Source: Elusimicrobia bacterium UBA4817
GTDB lineage: Bacteria; Elusimicrobiota; UBA8919
Direction: 5' to 3'
DNA: 23,055 nt
Assembly (NCBI GenBank): GCA_002402375.1
Contig: DHFT01000037.1
Location: forward strand, 1 to 23,055
This document shows positions 6,957 to 14,321 of this stretch, piece by piece. The notes under the pieces were generated by a model that was not told where the DNA came from, did not search any database, and saw nothing but the letters and a program-made list of their open reading frames with translations. A program made the translations under genes and the position numbers. The first letter of the stretch is position 1; the number at the start of each line of letters is the position of its first letter.

Positions 6957-7110
6957 GAGCGAGGCAGAAATTTTATTCAGACCCTTTCATGCCGAAGGCA
7001 GATCCGCCTTCGGCGGAGAGGAGCGGCTTCGCTTTCAGGAGCGACGAACAGAGCGAGGGCAACAGGGCGGTTGCCCGAGCGTGTCTGAAAAAATTTACTG
7101 CCGAGCGAAT
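6957..7110. repeat. GAGCGA-type palindromic intergenic element B
   Basis: Terminal inverted repeats are GCGAGGCAGAAATTTTATTC on the left and GAAAAAATTTACTGCCGAGC on the right. Inside are a perfect 9-bp stem GCCGAAGGC/GCCTTCGGC (6991-7014) and the 18-mer GAGCGACGAACAGAGCGA (7039-7056) shared with element A. The right end encodes the last residues of GmhA (EFARQ and stop) and the left end touches the rfaE2 start, so the element supplies both gene borders. Confidence 0.7.
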
Positions 7111-7664
7111 TCATCTTCAACCAGTTTGCAAATAATATGCCCGACGGTAATATGCACTTCCTGTATCCGGGCAGTATTTTTTGACGGAACTATCAGCGGA
7201 ATATCGCACAACTTTTTCAGTTTGCCGCCGACGCAGCCTAAAAATCCGACGACAGTTGCACCCTGCTTTTTTGATTGCTTCGCACCTTCAATAACATTTT
7301 TTGAATTTCCGCTGGTGGAAATGGCAATTACAACATCACCTTTTTTAACTGTTGACTCTACCTGCCGTGAAAAAATTTTATCAAAACTGTAATCGTTGGC
7401 AATCGCGGTAATTGCAGATGTGTTTGTCGTAATCGCAACCGCATTAAGTGATTTTCTCTCTTTTTCAAAACGGCTTATAAATTCCGTCGCTATATGCTGG
7501 GCATCGGCAGCAGAACCGCCGTTTCCGAAAATAACAACTTTTCCGCCAGCGCGGTAACATTTTATTATTGCCAGTGTAATTTTTTCAATAGTACCGGAAA
7601 GTGATTTTGATTTTTCTTTTACAGTAATGCTATCGTCAATAATTTGTAAAATTTTCTGTTTCAT
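7095..7664 (-). CDS. gmhA: Sedoheptulose-7-phosphate isomerase
   Basis: First enzyme of ADP-heptose synthesis, turning sedoheptulose-7-phosphate into heptose-7-phosphate. It is a SIS-domain protein of 189 residues. Visible are the sugar-phosphate loop VIFGNGGSAADAQHIATEF with the likely catalytic Glu at 61, the second SIS loop AISTSGNSKNV, and the C-terminal EVHITVGHI with the catalytic His at 171. It lies between accC and rfaE2 on the same strand. Palindromic elements border it on both sides; the final residues EFARQ come from element B. The ribosome site is weak. Confidence 0.95.
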   Translation of the reverse strand: MKQKILQIIDDSITVKEKSKSLSGTIEKITLAIIKCYRAGGKVVIFGNGGSAADAQHIATEFISRFEKERKSLNAVAITTNTSAITAIANDYSFDKIFSRQVESTVKKGDVVIAISTSGNSKNVIEGAKQSKKQGATVVGFLGCVGGKLKKLCDIPLIVPSKNTARIQEVHITVGHIICKLVEDEFARQ

Positions 7665-7682
7665 TTTTTTACTCTTTTTACG

Positions 7683-7794
7683 CGGAGCGAAGCAAGAAAT
7701 TTCTGCAGGTTTTGAATTTGCGACCTATACCCTGCAGGAGCAAATTCTTTGAGCGACTACAAAGGAGCGACCAAAGAAATTTGCTTGCGAGCGA
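7683..7794. repeat. GAGCGA-type palindromic intergenic element C
   Basis: Left end GGAGCGAAGCAAGAAATTTC pairs imperfectly with right end GAAATTTGCTTGCGAGCGACC. An inner TCTGCAGG/CCTGCAGG pair and the words GAGCGACTACAAAGGAGCGA continue the theme. It sits between the accC stop and the gmhA ribosome site. It does not contain the 18-mer of A and B but has the same end signature and the same position relative to genes. Confidence 0.65.
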
Positions 7795-7798
7795 CCTT

Positions 7799-9148
7799 TC
7801 ATTTTTCTCCGTAAAGCCGTTTCTGTATGAAATTGGTGTAAATCTCTCCTTTCTTAAAATAGTCATTCGCCAAAGTCGTTTTGTGAAAAGGAATGGTTGT
7901 TTTAATTCCGGTAATTTCAAACTCCGAAAGTGCGCGTTGCATTCTCGCGATTGCTTTTTCTCTTTTCGTGTCTATAACCAATAATTTTGCGAGCAAACTG
8001 TCATACGCAGACGGCACAGTATAACCGGGATAAATATGGGTATCCAGCCGAACGCCGGGACCGCCGGGGAAAATTACCGACTCAATTTTGCCGGGACTCG
8101 GGATAAAGTCCTTTTCCGAATCCTCCGCATTAATTCTGCATTCTATAACATGCCCTTTAATTACCACATCATCATAATTATAGCCCAACGGTTCGCCGCC
8201 GGCCAACCGAATCTGCTCTTTAACGAGGTCAACTCCCGAAACCATTTCCGTTACAGGATGCTCAACCTGGATGCGGGTGTTCATTTCCATAAAATAAAAA
8301 TTTTCTTTTTTATCAACTAAAAACTCAATCGTGCCGGCTGTAAAATAATCAACGGCTTTCGCGGCAAGCCGAGCATAATGTCCCATCTTTTTTCTCAATT
8401 TCGGCGAAATGTTAGACGGCGATTCCTCAATCAGTTTCTGATGGCGTCTTTGAATTGAACAGTCCCTTTCCGGATAAGAAACCACATTCCCTTTTATGTC
8501 ACCGAGAATCTGAAACTCAATGTGCTTCGGTTCTTCAAGATATTTTTCAAGATAGACATCCCCGTTTCCGAACGCCGCTTTCGCTTCCGTCTGTGCAGTA
8601 ATGATTGCGTTTTTAAGTGCGTCCTCAGACGGGACAATACGCATCCCTTTACCGCCGCCGCCGGCAGATGCTTTTACAATTAAAGGATACCCTATTTTTT
8701 TTGCAATCTTAAAAAGTTTCGGGGTTTCGGCGGTAATACATTCTTCCGTGCCGGGAATAGTCGGAATTCCGGCTTTTCTCATCGTTTTCTTCGCCGTTGA
8801 TTTATCTCCCATCTGCTGAATTGTGGTCTTGTGGGGACCTATAAATTTTATATTACACGACTCGCATACATCGGCAAAATATGTGTTTTCCGATAAGAAA
8901 CCGTAGCCGGGATGAATAGCGTCAGCGCCTGTTATTTCCGCGGCGGAAATTATATTTGCAATGTTCAGATAACTTTCCGATGACTGTGCGGGTCCTATAC
9001 AAACCGATTCGTCGGCAAATTTTACATGAAGACATTCTGCGTCAATATCGGAATGCACGGCGACAGTTCTTATCCCCATCTCCCGACAGGCACGGATAAT
9101 CCTTACCGCTATTTCGCCTCTATTCGCTATTAAAATTTTATTAAACAT
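7799..9148 (-). CDS. accC: Biotin carboxylase subunit of acetyl-CoA carboxylase
   Basis: Carboxylates biotin carried on AccB using ATP and bicarbonate, the first half-reaction of malonyl-CoA synthesis. At 449 residues it has normal length. The start IANRGEIAVRIIRACREMGI, the ATP-grasp loop KASAGGGGKGMRIV, MEMNTRIQVEHPVTEMVSGV with the catalytic and metal-binding residues, and the GHVIECRINAED stretch are all intact. It starts 2 nt after accB ends, so the pair is co-transcribed. Confidence 0.97.
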   Translation of the reverse strand: MFNKILIANRGEIAVRIIRACREMGIRTVAVHSDIDAECLHVKFADESVCIGPAQSSESYLNIANIISAAEITGADAIHPGYGFLSENTYFADVCESCNIKFIGPHKTTIQQMGDKSTAKKTMRKAGIPTIPGTEECITAETPKLFKIAKKIGYPLIVKASAGGGGKGMRIVPSEDALKNAIITAQTEAKAAFGNGDVYLEKYLEEPKHIEFQILGDIKGNVVSYPERDCSIQRRHQKLIEESPSNISPKLRKKMGHYARLAAKAVDYFTAGTIEFLVDKKENFYFMEMNTRIQVEHPVTEMVSGVDLVKEQIRLAGGEPLGYNYDDVVIKGHVIECRINAEDSEKDFIPSPGKIESVIFPGGPGVRLDTHIYPGYTVPSAYDSLLAKLLVIDTKREKAIARMQRALSEFEITGIKTTIPFHKTTLANDYFKKGEIYTNFIQKRLYGEK

Positions 9149-9150
9149 TT

Positions 9151-9633
9151 TTATTTCTTTTTATCCGTGTCATCTGCGACTTTCATCTGTGTAATCTGTG
9201 GTTCCACTTCAAAAAGCGGCTGGCCGTATTCAACGGGATGATTATCGGCTACCAACACCTTTACAATTTTTCCGGCGACTTGTGAAGTTACTTCTTTCAT
9301 AACCCTCATCGCTTCAACTATACCGACCTTCTGGCCGATTGTGACAAAATCGCCTTCTTCAACAAGCGGTTTGCTGCCGGGTGATGATGAACACAAAAAT
9401 GTTCCGACCATTGTTGATTTAATCTGATGTGAATATGATAAAGTTTTGGGGATTGATTCTTTGGCACGCCGGCTGGGTTCTTCCGGAATAATTTTATCTG
9501 ACGACTCGCCTGAAAAAGGAGAAATATCTTTTCTTCTGAAACCGGATTTTTCGCCGCCTTTTTCAAACCAGATTTCTTCTATATCGGTCTCCTTTATAAC
9601 GTCAAGAATTGATTTTATTTTTTCTATATCCAT
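9151..9633 (-). CDS. accB: Biotin carboxyl carrier protein with Arg at the biotin site
   Basis: Carrier subunit of acetyl-CoA carboxylase. The N-terminal helix MDIEKIKSILDVIKETDIEE, a Ser/Pro-rich linker and a C-terminal biotinyl domain (about residues 72-146, STMVGTFLCSSSPGS to HPVEYGQPLFEVEP) are typical. The oddity is at the biotin turn: the family reads EAMK(L/M/V)MNE, here it is EAMRVMKEV, with Arg110 (codon AGG) where the biotinylated Lys belongs and a Lys three residues later (K113). The last about 14 residues (PQITQMKVADDTDKKK) are encoded by an intergenic repeat that has run into the gene. The ATG at 9633 is preferred over a GTG at 9642, which lies inside a hairpin repeat. Confidence 0.93.
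   Translation of the reverse strand: MDIEKIKSILDVIKETDIEEIWFEKGGEKSGFRRKDISPFSGESSDKIIPEEPSRRAKESIPKTLSYSHQIKSTMVGTFLCSSSPGSKPLVEEGDFVTIGQKVGIVEAMRVMKEVTSQVAGKIVKVLVADNHPVEYGQPLFEVEPQITQMKVADDTDKKK
9155..9207. repeat. Half copy of CAGAT decamer repeat within the accB 3' end
   Basis: The words ATCCGTGTCATCTGCGAC, TTTCATCTGTG and TAATCTGTGGTTCC match the right arm of the repeats at 810-909 and 19134-19207. Here they are translated as the tail of AccB rather than lying between genes. The accB stop and accC start follow at once. Confidence 0.65.
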
Positions 9634-9639
9634 ATTTTT

Positions 9640-9710
9640 CACCCGATTGAAATCGGGTGCTACATTATGGTGTGAATTTGCTTCAATATCAACCCGACTG
9701 AAGTCGGGTT
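9640..9710. repeat. Two related short hairpins between efp and accB
   Basis: Hairpin 1 at 9640-9659 is CACCCGATT-GA-AATCGGGTG; hairpin 2 at 9691-9710 is AACCCGACT-GA-AGTCGGGTT. The two share loop and layout with compensatory base changes (T/A to C/G pairs), which suggests a REP-like element kept as a structure. They have no following T-run on the coding strand, so they are not classical terminators. They could act as processing or stability elements within the efp-accB transcript. Confidence 0.7.
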
Positions 9711-9721
9711 ATTTTGCAAAT

Positions 9722-10285
9722 TCATTTGGAAACCCGTTCCACATATTCGCCGGTGCGCGTGTCAATTTTTACAACATCGCCCTCTTTAATAAAAAGCGGC
9801 ACCGGGACATCAATTCCGGTTTCAAGTGTAGCGGGTTTTGAGCCGCCGGTAACCGTATCACCCCTGTATCCCGGAGCGGTTGAGACAACTTTTAATTCCA
9901 CATTCAACGGCAAATCCATCGTTATAAATTTATCGTCAATGTAAATCGCTTCAACCTCCGCATCCGGTTTTAAGAATTTTACGATATCGCCGAGTTTTTC
10001 CTTCTGCATCGCTATCTGCTCATAATTTTCCATATCCATAAAAGTATAATCATCGCCCGAAGAATACAGAAATTGTTTTTTCTTTCTGGATACTGAAACC
10101 TCTTCAAACTTTGTGCCCGACTTAAAAGTTGTCTCGGTAATCGCACCTGTCTCAAGATTTTTCAGTTTCGCACGCATTATAGCCCCGCCTTTTCCCGGCT
10201 TGTGATGCTGAAACCATACAACAATGCACGGTGCACCGTCCACCTTAATAGTTAGTCCGTTTTTGAAATCAGAGGTTGAAATCAT
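9722..10285 (-). CDS. efp: Translation elongation factor P
   Basis: Relieves ribosome stalling at polyproline stretches. The 187 residues cover the KOW-like N-terminal domain and two OB domains. The tip loop reads HHKPGKGGA with Lys at residue 32 as the modified position, so this is a lysine-type EF-P; no modification enzyme is seen here. The C-terminal KIDTRTGEYVERV signature is intact. Its ATG overlaps the stop of the TPR lipoprotein gene (ATGA), which implies translational coupling. efp before accB-accC is the classical order also known from Firmicutes. Confidence 0.97.
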   Translation of the reverse strand: MISTSDFKNGLTIKVDGAPCIVVWFQHHKPGKGGAIMRAKLKNLETGAITETTFKSGTKFEEVSVSRKKKQFLYSSGDDYTFMDMENYEQIAMQKEKLGDIVKFLKPDAEVEAIYIDDKFITMDLPLNVELKVVSTAPGYRGDTVTGGSKPATLETGIDVPVPLFIKEGDVVKIDTRTGEYVERVSK

Positions 10286-10674
10286 TTTAGTTCCTTTATA
10301 TCAAGTTCGGTTTTTGATTGTTCTTTTGACTGATTTTTTAATAATTTTAAAGCATTTTTTACTTCTCTATCGTCGGGGCTACTTTTCAATACTTTTTCCC
10401 ATATTTCGTTAGCTTTTTCCGGGAAATTATTCATATAATAAATAGACCCTATTCTTTTCATCGCAACTGTATTATTAGAATCAAGTGATAAAATTTCCTT
10501 GCAAACTTTTAGTGATTTACTATATTCTTTCTTGTTAAATAACTCGCTGCTTTCTATAAGTTTTTCAGTAATTAATTCTTCCTTTTTATCTCTCGGTAAT
10601 TCTTTTTTACAAGATATAATACAAACAATAGAAAAAATTATTAAAATACTCAAAACCATTGACACTTTTTTCAT
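10282..10674 (-). CDS. Small TPR lipoprotein
   Basis: 130 residues. The N-terminal signal MKKVSMVLSILIIFSIVCIISC ends in a lipobox (IIS-Cys22), so it is predicted to be lipidated and held at the membrane facing the periplasm. The mature part carries about two TPR units (ESSELFNKKEYSKSLKVCKE; AMKRIGSIYYMNNFPEKANE), which mediate protein contacts. It overlaps efp by 4 nt and has a good ribosome site (GGGAG). It and the upstream toxin-antitoxin pair look more AT-rich than the neighbours and interrupt the usual pepP-efp order. Its role is unknown. Confidence 0.82.
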   Translation of the reverse strand: MKKVSMVLSILIIFSIVCIISCKKELPRDKKEELITEKLIESSELFNKKEYSKSLKVCKEILSLDSNNTVAMKRIGSIYYMNNFPEKANEIWEKVLKSSPDDREVKNALKLLKNQSKEQSKTELDIKELK

Positions 10675-10693
10675 AAATCTCCCAAACTAATCA

Positions 10694-10951
10694 TCATCTA
10701 TAAACCTCTTTTCTGTGTCCAACATCACTAATTTCTACAATTTTATTTTTGTCATTTATGGTATAGATGATTCTATAATTCCCAACACGAATACGATAAC
10801 CATCACTGCTACCGTGTAATTTTTGACTCCCAACTGGTCTGGCATTTTTTTCCAAATTTACAATGGCATTTGATACTCTTTGATGAATTTTAGATAAAAG
10901 TTTATCAATTTCTTTTTCGGCTGATTTCTTAATCTTGATAGTATAATTCAC
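10694..10951 (-). CDS. RelE/ParE-family toxin
   Basis: 85 residues with the compact RelE fold: YTIKIKKSAEKEIDKLLSKI at the start, then QKLHGSSDGYRIRVGNYRII and a C-terminal VEISDVGHRKEVYR. RelE-type toxins cleave mRNA in the ribosome. The basic residues of the family (K, R in YRIRVGNYRI and the terminal GHRKEVY) are present, so it is probably functional. The start overlaps the antitoxin stop by 4 nt (ATGA), normal for such pairs. Confidence 0.9.
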   Translation of the reverse strand: MNYTIKIKKSAEKEIDKLLSKIHQRVSNAIVNLEKNARPVGSQKLHGSSDGYRIRVGNYRIIYTINDKNKIVEISDVGHRKEVYR

Positions 10952-11160
10952 TTGCTCTCTCTTTTTCTACGCTCTGCCAGATATTCCCTGAATGGCCGAG
11001 ATGGCTCACTTCTTCTCGCTTCAATTATAGCAATATCAATTAAATCCTCACGGTACCTTTTATTTTTCACAAGTTCTCCTAAAAAACTTTCCTTTTCCTG
11101 ATATGGCAGTGACTTAAATGCCTGCATAAAAACTCTTACTATCGCTTGTGTTTGTGACAT
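10948..11160 (-). CDS. Antitoxin partner of the RelE-type toxin
   Basis: 70 residues. The first half (QTQAIVRVFMQAFKSLPYQEKESFL) is predicted helical and the C-terminal half is rich in Arg and Glu (ARRSEPSRPFREYLAERRKRES), as in antitoxins that wrap a RelE-type toxin. A strong GGAGG lies 8 nt before the ATG. Such antitoxins usually repress their own operon, though here the pair sits in a long operon 18 nt behind pepP. The call rests mostly on the toxin next door; the exact antitoxin family is not certain. Confidence 0.78.
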   Translation of the reverse strand: MSQTQAIVRVFMQAFKSLPYQEKESFLGELVKNKRYREDLIDIAIIEARRSEPSRPFREYLAERRKRESK

Positions 11161-11178
11161 AATTTTGTCCTCCAGATT

Positions 11179-12189
11179 TTATTTCGTTAAAACCTCGCAA
11201 CCGCTTTTTGTTACCAAAACCGTATCCTCTATGCGAACACCGAATTTATTCGGAATATAAATTCCCGGCTCAACCGTTACAACCATTCCTGTTTTTAATA
11301 CCGTTTCGGATTTTGCAGAAACTGACGGCTCTTCGTGAATATCAATCCCGACGCCGTGACCTGTACCGTGAATAAAAAAATTTTTATAACCGTTTTTTGC
11401 TATAAAATCTCGCGCCGCAAAATCAATTTTTTCGCATTTAACTCCGTCTTTGGCAGTATCAATCGCTTTTTGCTGCGCGCTTTTTACGATTTCAAATATC
11501 TTTTTTTTCTTACTGCTTATTTTACCTAAAAAAAAGGTTCTTGTCAAGTCAGAACAATAACCGTCATAAACGCAACCTAAATCAATAAGAACAACATCGT
11601 TTTTCTGAAATTTTCTATTTGTCGGTTTATGGTGTGGGTCAGCGGAATTTTTACCGGATGCGACGATAATGTCAAATGCAGATTTTTCAGCGCCGTTTTT
11701 TCTTAAAAAATATTCCAGTTCGTCCGCAAGTTCTTTTTCCGTTATTCCCGCTTTAAGTTTTTTTCCGGCGTATTCAATTGCTTTTTGTGAAATTTTACAG
11801 GCAGTTTTTATTTTTGAGATTTCCGTTTCGTTTTTTACCGCCCTCAAATCCTCTGCAAAACCGGAACAATCCCTGAAAATTTTAATTTTTTTTCTGAGTT
11901 TTTTAAACCGGCAGTATTGAATGGTATCCTCAAACCCGATTTTTTTATTCTTATACCGGTCAAAAAAATCTTCTTTGGCAATTTCAACGGAACAGTTAGC
12001 ATTTTCTTTTGCTGACTGATATATAAGCTCCGGAACGACAAGTGTTGCATTTTTTCGTGTAATAAAAATGAACGAATTTTCCGCCCCAAATCCAGTCAGA
12101 TAAAAAATGTTTGACGGATTAAACGAAATAAACCCATCAAGTTTTTTGGAAACAATTTTTTCTTGCAGATTTTTTGTTTTCAAATTCAT
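11179..12189 (-). CDS. pepP: Xaa-Pro aminopeptidase, M24B family
   Basis: Metallopeptidase that removes the first residue before proline. N-terminal creatinase-like domain (about 1-110, FISFNPSNIFYLTGFGAEN) and a pita-bread catalytic domain. The five metal ligands are all visible: D in LIDLGCVYDGYCSDLTRT (two), H in GTGHGVGIDIHEEP, E in VVTVEPGIYIP and E in GVRIEDTVLV. At 336 residues it is similar in length to short PepQ/YqhT-type enzymes found next to efp and aroQ in many bacteria. It overlaps aroQ by 4 nt (ATGA). Confidence 0.94.
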   Translation of the reverse strand: MNLKTKNLQEKIVSKKLDGFISFNPSNIFYLTGFGAENSFIFITRKNATLVVPELIYQSAKENANCSVEIAKEDFFDRYKNKKIGFEDTIQYCRFKKLRKKIKIFRDCSGFAEDLRAVKNETEISKIKTACKISQKAIEYAGKKLKAGITEKELADELEYFLRKNGAEKSAFDIIVASGKNSADPHHKPTNRKFQKNDVVLIDLGCVYDGYCSDLTRTFFLGKISSKKKKIFEIVKSAQQKAIDTAKDGVKCEKIDFAARDFIAKNGYKNFFIHGTGHGVGIDIHEEPSVSAKSETVLKTGMVVTVEPGIYIPNKFGVRIEDTVLVTKSGCEVLTK

Positions 12190-12623
12190 CTATTTGTAAT
12201 CTCTATTGCGGCGAGTAAGCCCAAAAGATAGGAATTAACTCCGAAGCCGGAAATTTGTCCCGTTGCGGCGGCGGCAACTAATGACTTATGCCTGAATTCC
12301 TCCCGACGGTAAATGTTGGAAAGGTGAACTTCCACAACCGGAATATCTATTGATGCGACAGCATCCCGGATGGCAACAGATGTGTGAGTATAAGCAGCAG
12401 GATTAATTACAATAGCATCATACTTTTTAGGAGAACTTCCTATTGCATCCACAATTTCGCCTTCATGATTTGATTGTAAAAAATCAACGGCGACTTTTTT
12501 TTCTTTCGCAAGTTTTTTGATTTTTTTGTTTATATCGTCCAATGAAAATTTTCCGTAAATATCCGGCTCTCTTTTGCCGAGCAAATTTAAGTTCGGACCA
12601 TGAATAACAAGAATTTTTGTCAT
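12186..12623 (-). CDS. aroQ: 3-dehydroquinate dehydratase, type II
   Basis: Third step of the shikimate pathway: 3-dehydroquinate to 3-dehydroshikimate. 145 residues, normal. HGPNLNLLGKREPDIYG contains the catalytic Tyr and lid Arg; SNHEGEIVDAI, INPAAYTHTSVAIRDA and VEVHLSNIYRREEFRHKS with the catalytic His complete the site. Its stop overlaps the pepP start. aroB and aroK lie directly upstream, so three shikimate genes are in one transcript. Confidence 0.97.
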   Translation of the reverse strand: MTKILVIHGPNLNLLGKREPDIYGKFSLDDINKKIKKLAKEKKVAVDFLQSNHEGEIVDAIGSSPKKYDAIVINPAAYTHTSVAIRDAVASIDIPVVEVHLSNIYRREEFRHKSLVAAAATGQISGFGVNSYLLGLLAAIEITNR

Positions 12624-12649
12624 AATTCCCCCATTTTTTAGACGGTAAT

Positions 12650-12667
12650 GTATAACAAATGTTATAC
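12650..12667. repeat. 18-bp palindrome between aroB and aroQ
   Basis: GTATAACAAATGTTATAC has perfect 8-bp arms around AA. It shares the centre AACAAATGTT with the LexA-like boxes near gatA (read on the other strand) but not their GAAC half-sites. It could be an operator or a small hairpin in the transcript. Confidence 0.5.
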
Positions 12668-12675
12668 AACATTCG

Positions 12676-13764
12676 CTATATGCTTTCTTTCTGCCCTTCT
12701 AAAACTTTTCTTATAATATCTTCCGGCACATCGTCTTTTATAACGGTTCTGCCGGGCCGACCGTTAGGCAGCACGAACCGAACTTTTCCGTCCTGCACTT
12801 TTTTGTCAAAAACAAGTTGCTCAATTATTTTATCAACATCTATACTATGCTTTATAGGAAGTCCTGCGCGAATTAAAATCTTTTCAATACGTCTTACCCA
12901 CATTTTATCAAGTAACTCCAATTCAAGAGCAATCTTTGCAGCACAAACCATCCCGATTGATACCGCTTCGCCATGCAGATAAACTCTGTAGTTTGTTGCC
13001 GATTCAATCGCATGACCGATAGTATGTCCGAAATTCAGAATAGCGCGAAGACCCTGTTCTTTTTCGTCAAGTTCCACCACCCATTTTTTTAATTGACAGG
13101 CGCGCCAAACTGTATATTCAACCCGCTCTAAATGTAATGATTTTATTTTCATCAAGTCCCTTTCCAGCACGGTGAAATATTTTTTATCCCGGATGACCCC
13201 ATATTTTATTGCCTCGGCAAGCCCGGCATTGAACTCCCTTTCCGGAAGTGTTTTAAGCGTTGAAATATCCGTATAGACCATTGACGGCTGATAAAATGCG
13301 CCTATCATATTTTTTGATTTCGGATGATTTACGCCGACCTTTCCGCCGACGGAAGAATCCACCTGAGACAAGAGTGTAGTCGGCACCTGAACAAACGGAA
13401 TGCCGCGCATAAAAGTTGCAGCGACAAACCCTGCGATATCTCCGACAACGCCGCCGCCTAAGGCAACTATCAACGAATTTCTTTCAAGTTTATTGTCCAT
13501 GCAAATTTGATACAAATTGTTAACGGTTTCAAGCGTCTTATATTTTTCTCCGTCAGGAATTCTTGTAATTGATGTTTCAAAACCGGAATTTTTCAAACTC
13601 TCCGTTACCATATCGCCGTAAAGTTTGCCGACGGTGGTATTTGTTATAACAAGCACTTTGCCCGAAAAGTTTTTTTCTTTCAAAGCATCGCCTATATGCG
13701 TCAGTGAAACGCCGATGTGAATCGGATAAGTTCTGTCGCCTAATTTAACTTCAACAATTTTCAT
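12676..13764 (-). CDS. aroB: 3-dehydroquinate synthase
   Basis: Second step of the shikimate pathway: DAHP to 3-dehydroquinate, NAD- and Zn-dependent. 362 residues. Motifs: IPDGEKYKTLETV, the NAD loop ALGGGVVGDIAGFVAATFMRG, PTTLLSQVDSSVGGKVGVNH, the metal-binding E in LAEAIKYG and the two His in NFGHTIGHAIE and YLHGEAVSIGM. It starts 6 nt after aroK ends. Confidence 0.97.
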   Translation of the reverse strand: MKIVEVKLGDRTYPIHIGVSLTHIGDALKEKNFSGKVLVITNTTVGKLYGDMVTESLKNSGFETSITRIPDGEKYKTLETVNNLYQICMDNKLERNSLIVALGGGVVGDIAGFVAATFMRGIPFVQVPTTLLSQVDSSVGGKVGVNHPKSKNMIGAFYQPSMVYTDISTLKTLPEREFNAGLAEAIKYGVIRDKKYFTVLERDLMKIKSLHLERVEYTVWRACQLKKWVVELDEKEQGLRAILNFGHTIGHAIESATNYRVYLHGEAVSIGMVCAAKIALELELLDKMWVRRIEKILIRAGLPIKHSIDVDKIIEQLVFDKKVQDGKVRFVLPNGRPGRTVIKDDVPEDIIRKVLEGQKESI

Positions 13765-13770
13765 AAAAAC

Positions 13771-14313
13771 TCACAATCTACACAGTCGCCAAATCCTACT
13801 TTGCATATTACCTATCCATTCTAACTTCTTGATTATTTTTTTTGCTGCTTCTACAGAAGTTGTTTCTGTAGTATCAAATGAAAAATCGCATTTTTTATAA
13901 TACGGTTTTCTTTCCGCAAGAAGTTTTTCTATCTCTGCTTTTTTGTCTTTGACATTAAGAAGCGGCCGGCCGAAACTTTTTGACACACGACACAAAATCT
14001 TTTCTACCGATGTTGTTAGGTTAATGATTTTCCCGTTTTTTTTCAATGCTTTAATGTTCTCCTGCCTCAAAACAATACCGCCGCCGGTGGCAATAACATA
14101 ATTGTCATAACTGCCAACCTCTTTTGCAATTTGTGATTCAACATCACGGAAATATTTTTCGCCTTTTTTTGCAAAAATTTCCGGAATTTTCATTTCCGAT
14201 TTTTCTTCTATTAAATCGTCGGTATCAACAAACTCCATTTCCAAAAGGCGGGCAAGTTCTTTTCCCACTTCTGATTTCCCCGTCGCCATAAAACCGGTAA
14301 GCACTATATTCAT
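13771..14313 (-). CDS. aroK: Shikimate kinase
   Basis: Phosphorylates shikimate at the 3-OH with ATP. Walker A GFMATGKSEVG, shikimate-binding D in VDTDDLIE, KGEKYFRDVE, the ATGGGIVLR loop and the lid SFGRPLL are all present. An upstream TTG at 14322 is open, but it overlaps the -10 box of a near-consensus promoter, so the ATG at 14313 (MNIVLTGF) is the sensible start. That ATG lies only 8 nt after the -10 hexamer, so the mRNA would be leaderless or nearly so. About 180 residues is normal. Confidence 0.95.
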   Translation of the reverse strand: MNIVLTGFMATGKSEVGKELARLLEMEFVDTDDLIEEKSEMKIPEIFAKKGEKYFRDVESQIAKEVGSYDNYVIATGGGIVLRQENIKALKKNGKIINLTTSVEKILCRVSKSFGRPLLNVKDKKAEIEKLLAERKPYYKKCDFSFDTTETTSVEAAKKIIKKLEWIGNMQSRIWRLCRL

Positions 14314-14321
14314 TTTCTGCA

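Noticed and set aside
6955..7392. 145-residue plus-strand ORF over element B and gmhA
   Set aside because: It is antisense to gmhA, composition is low-complexity and driven by the palindrome, and no family is recognisable.
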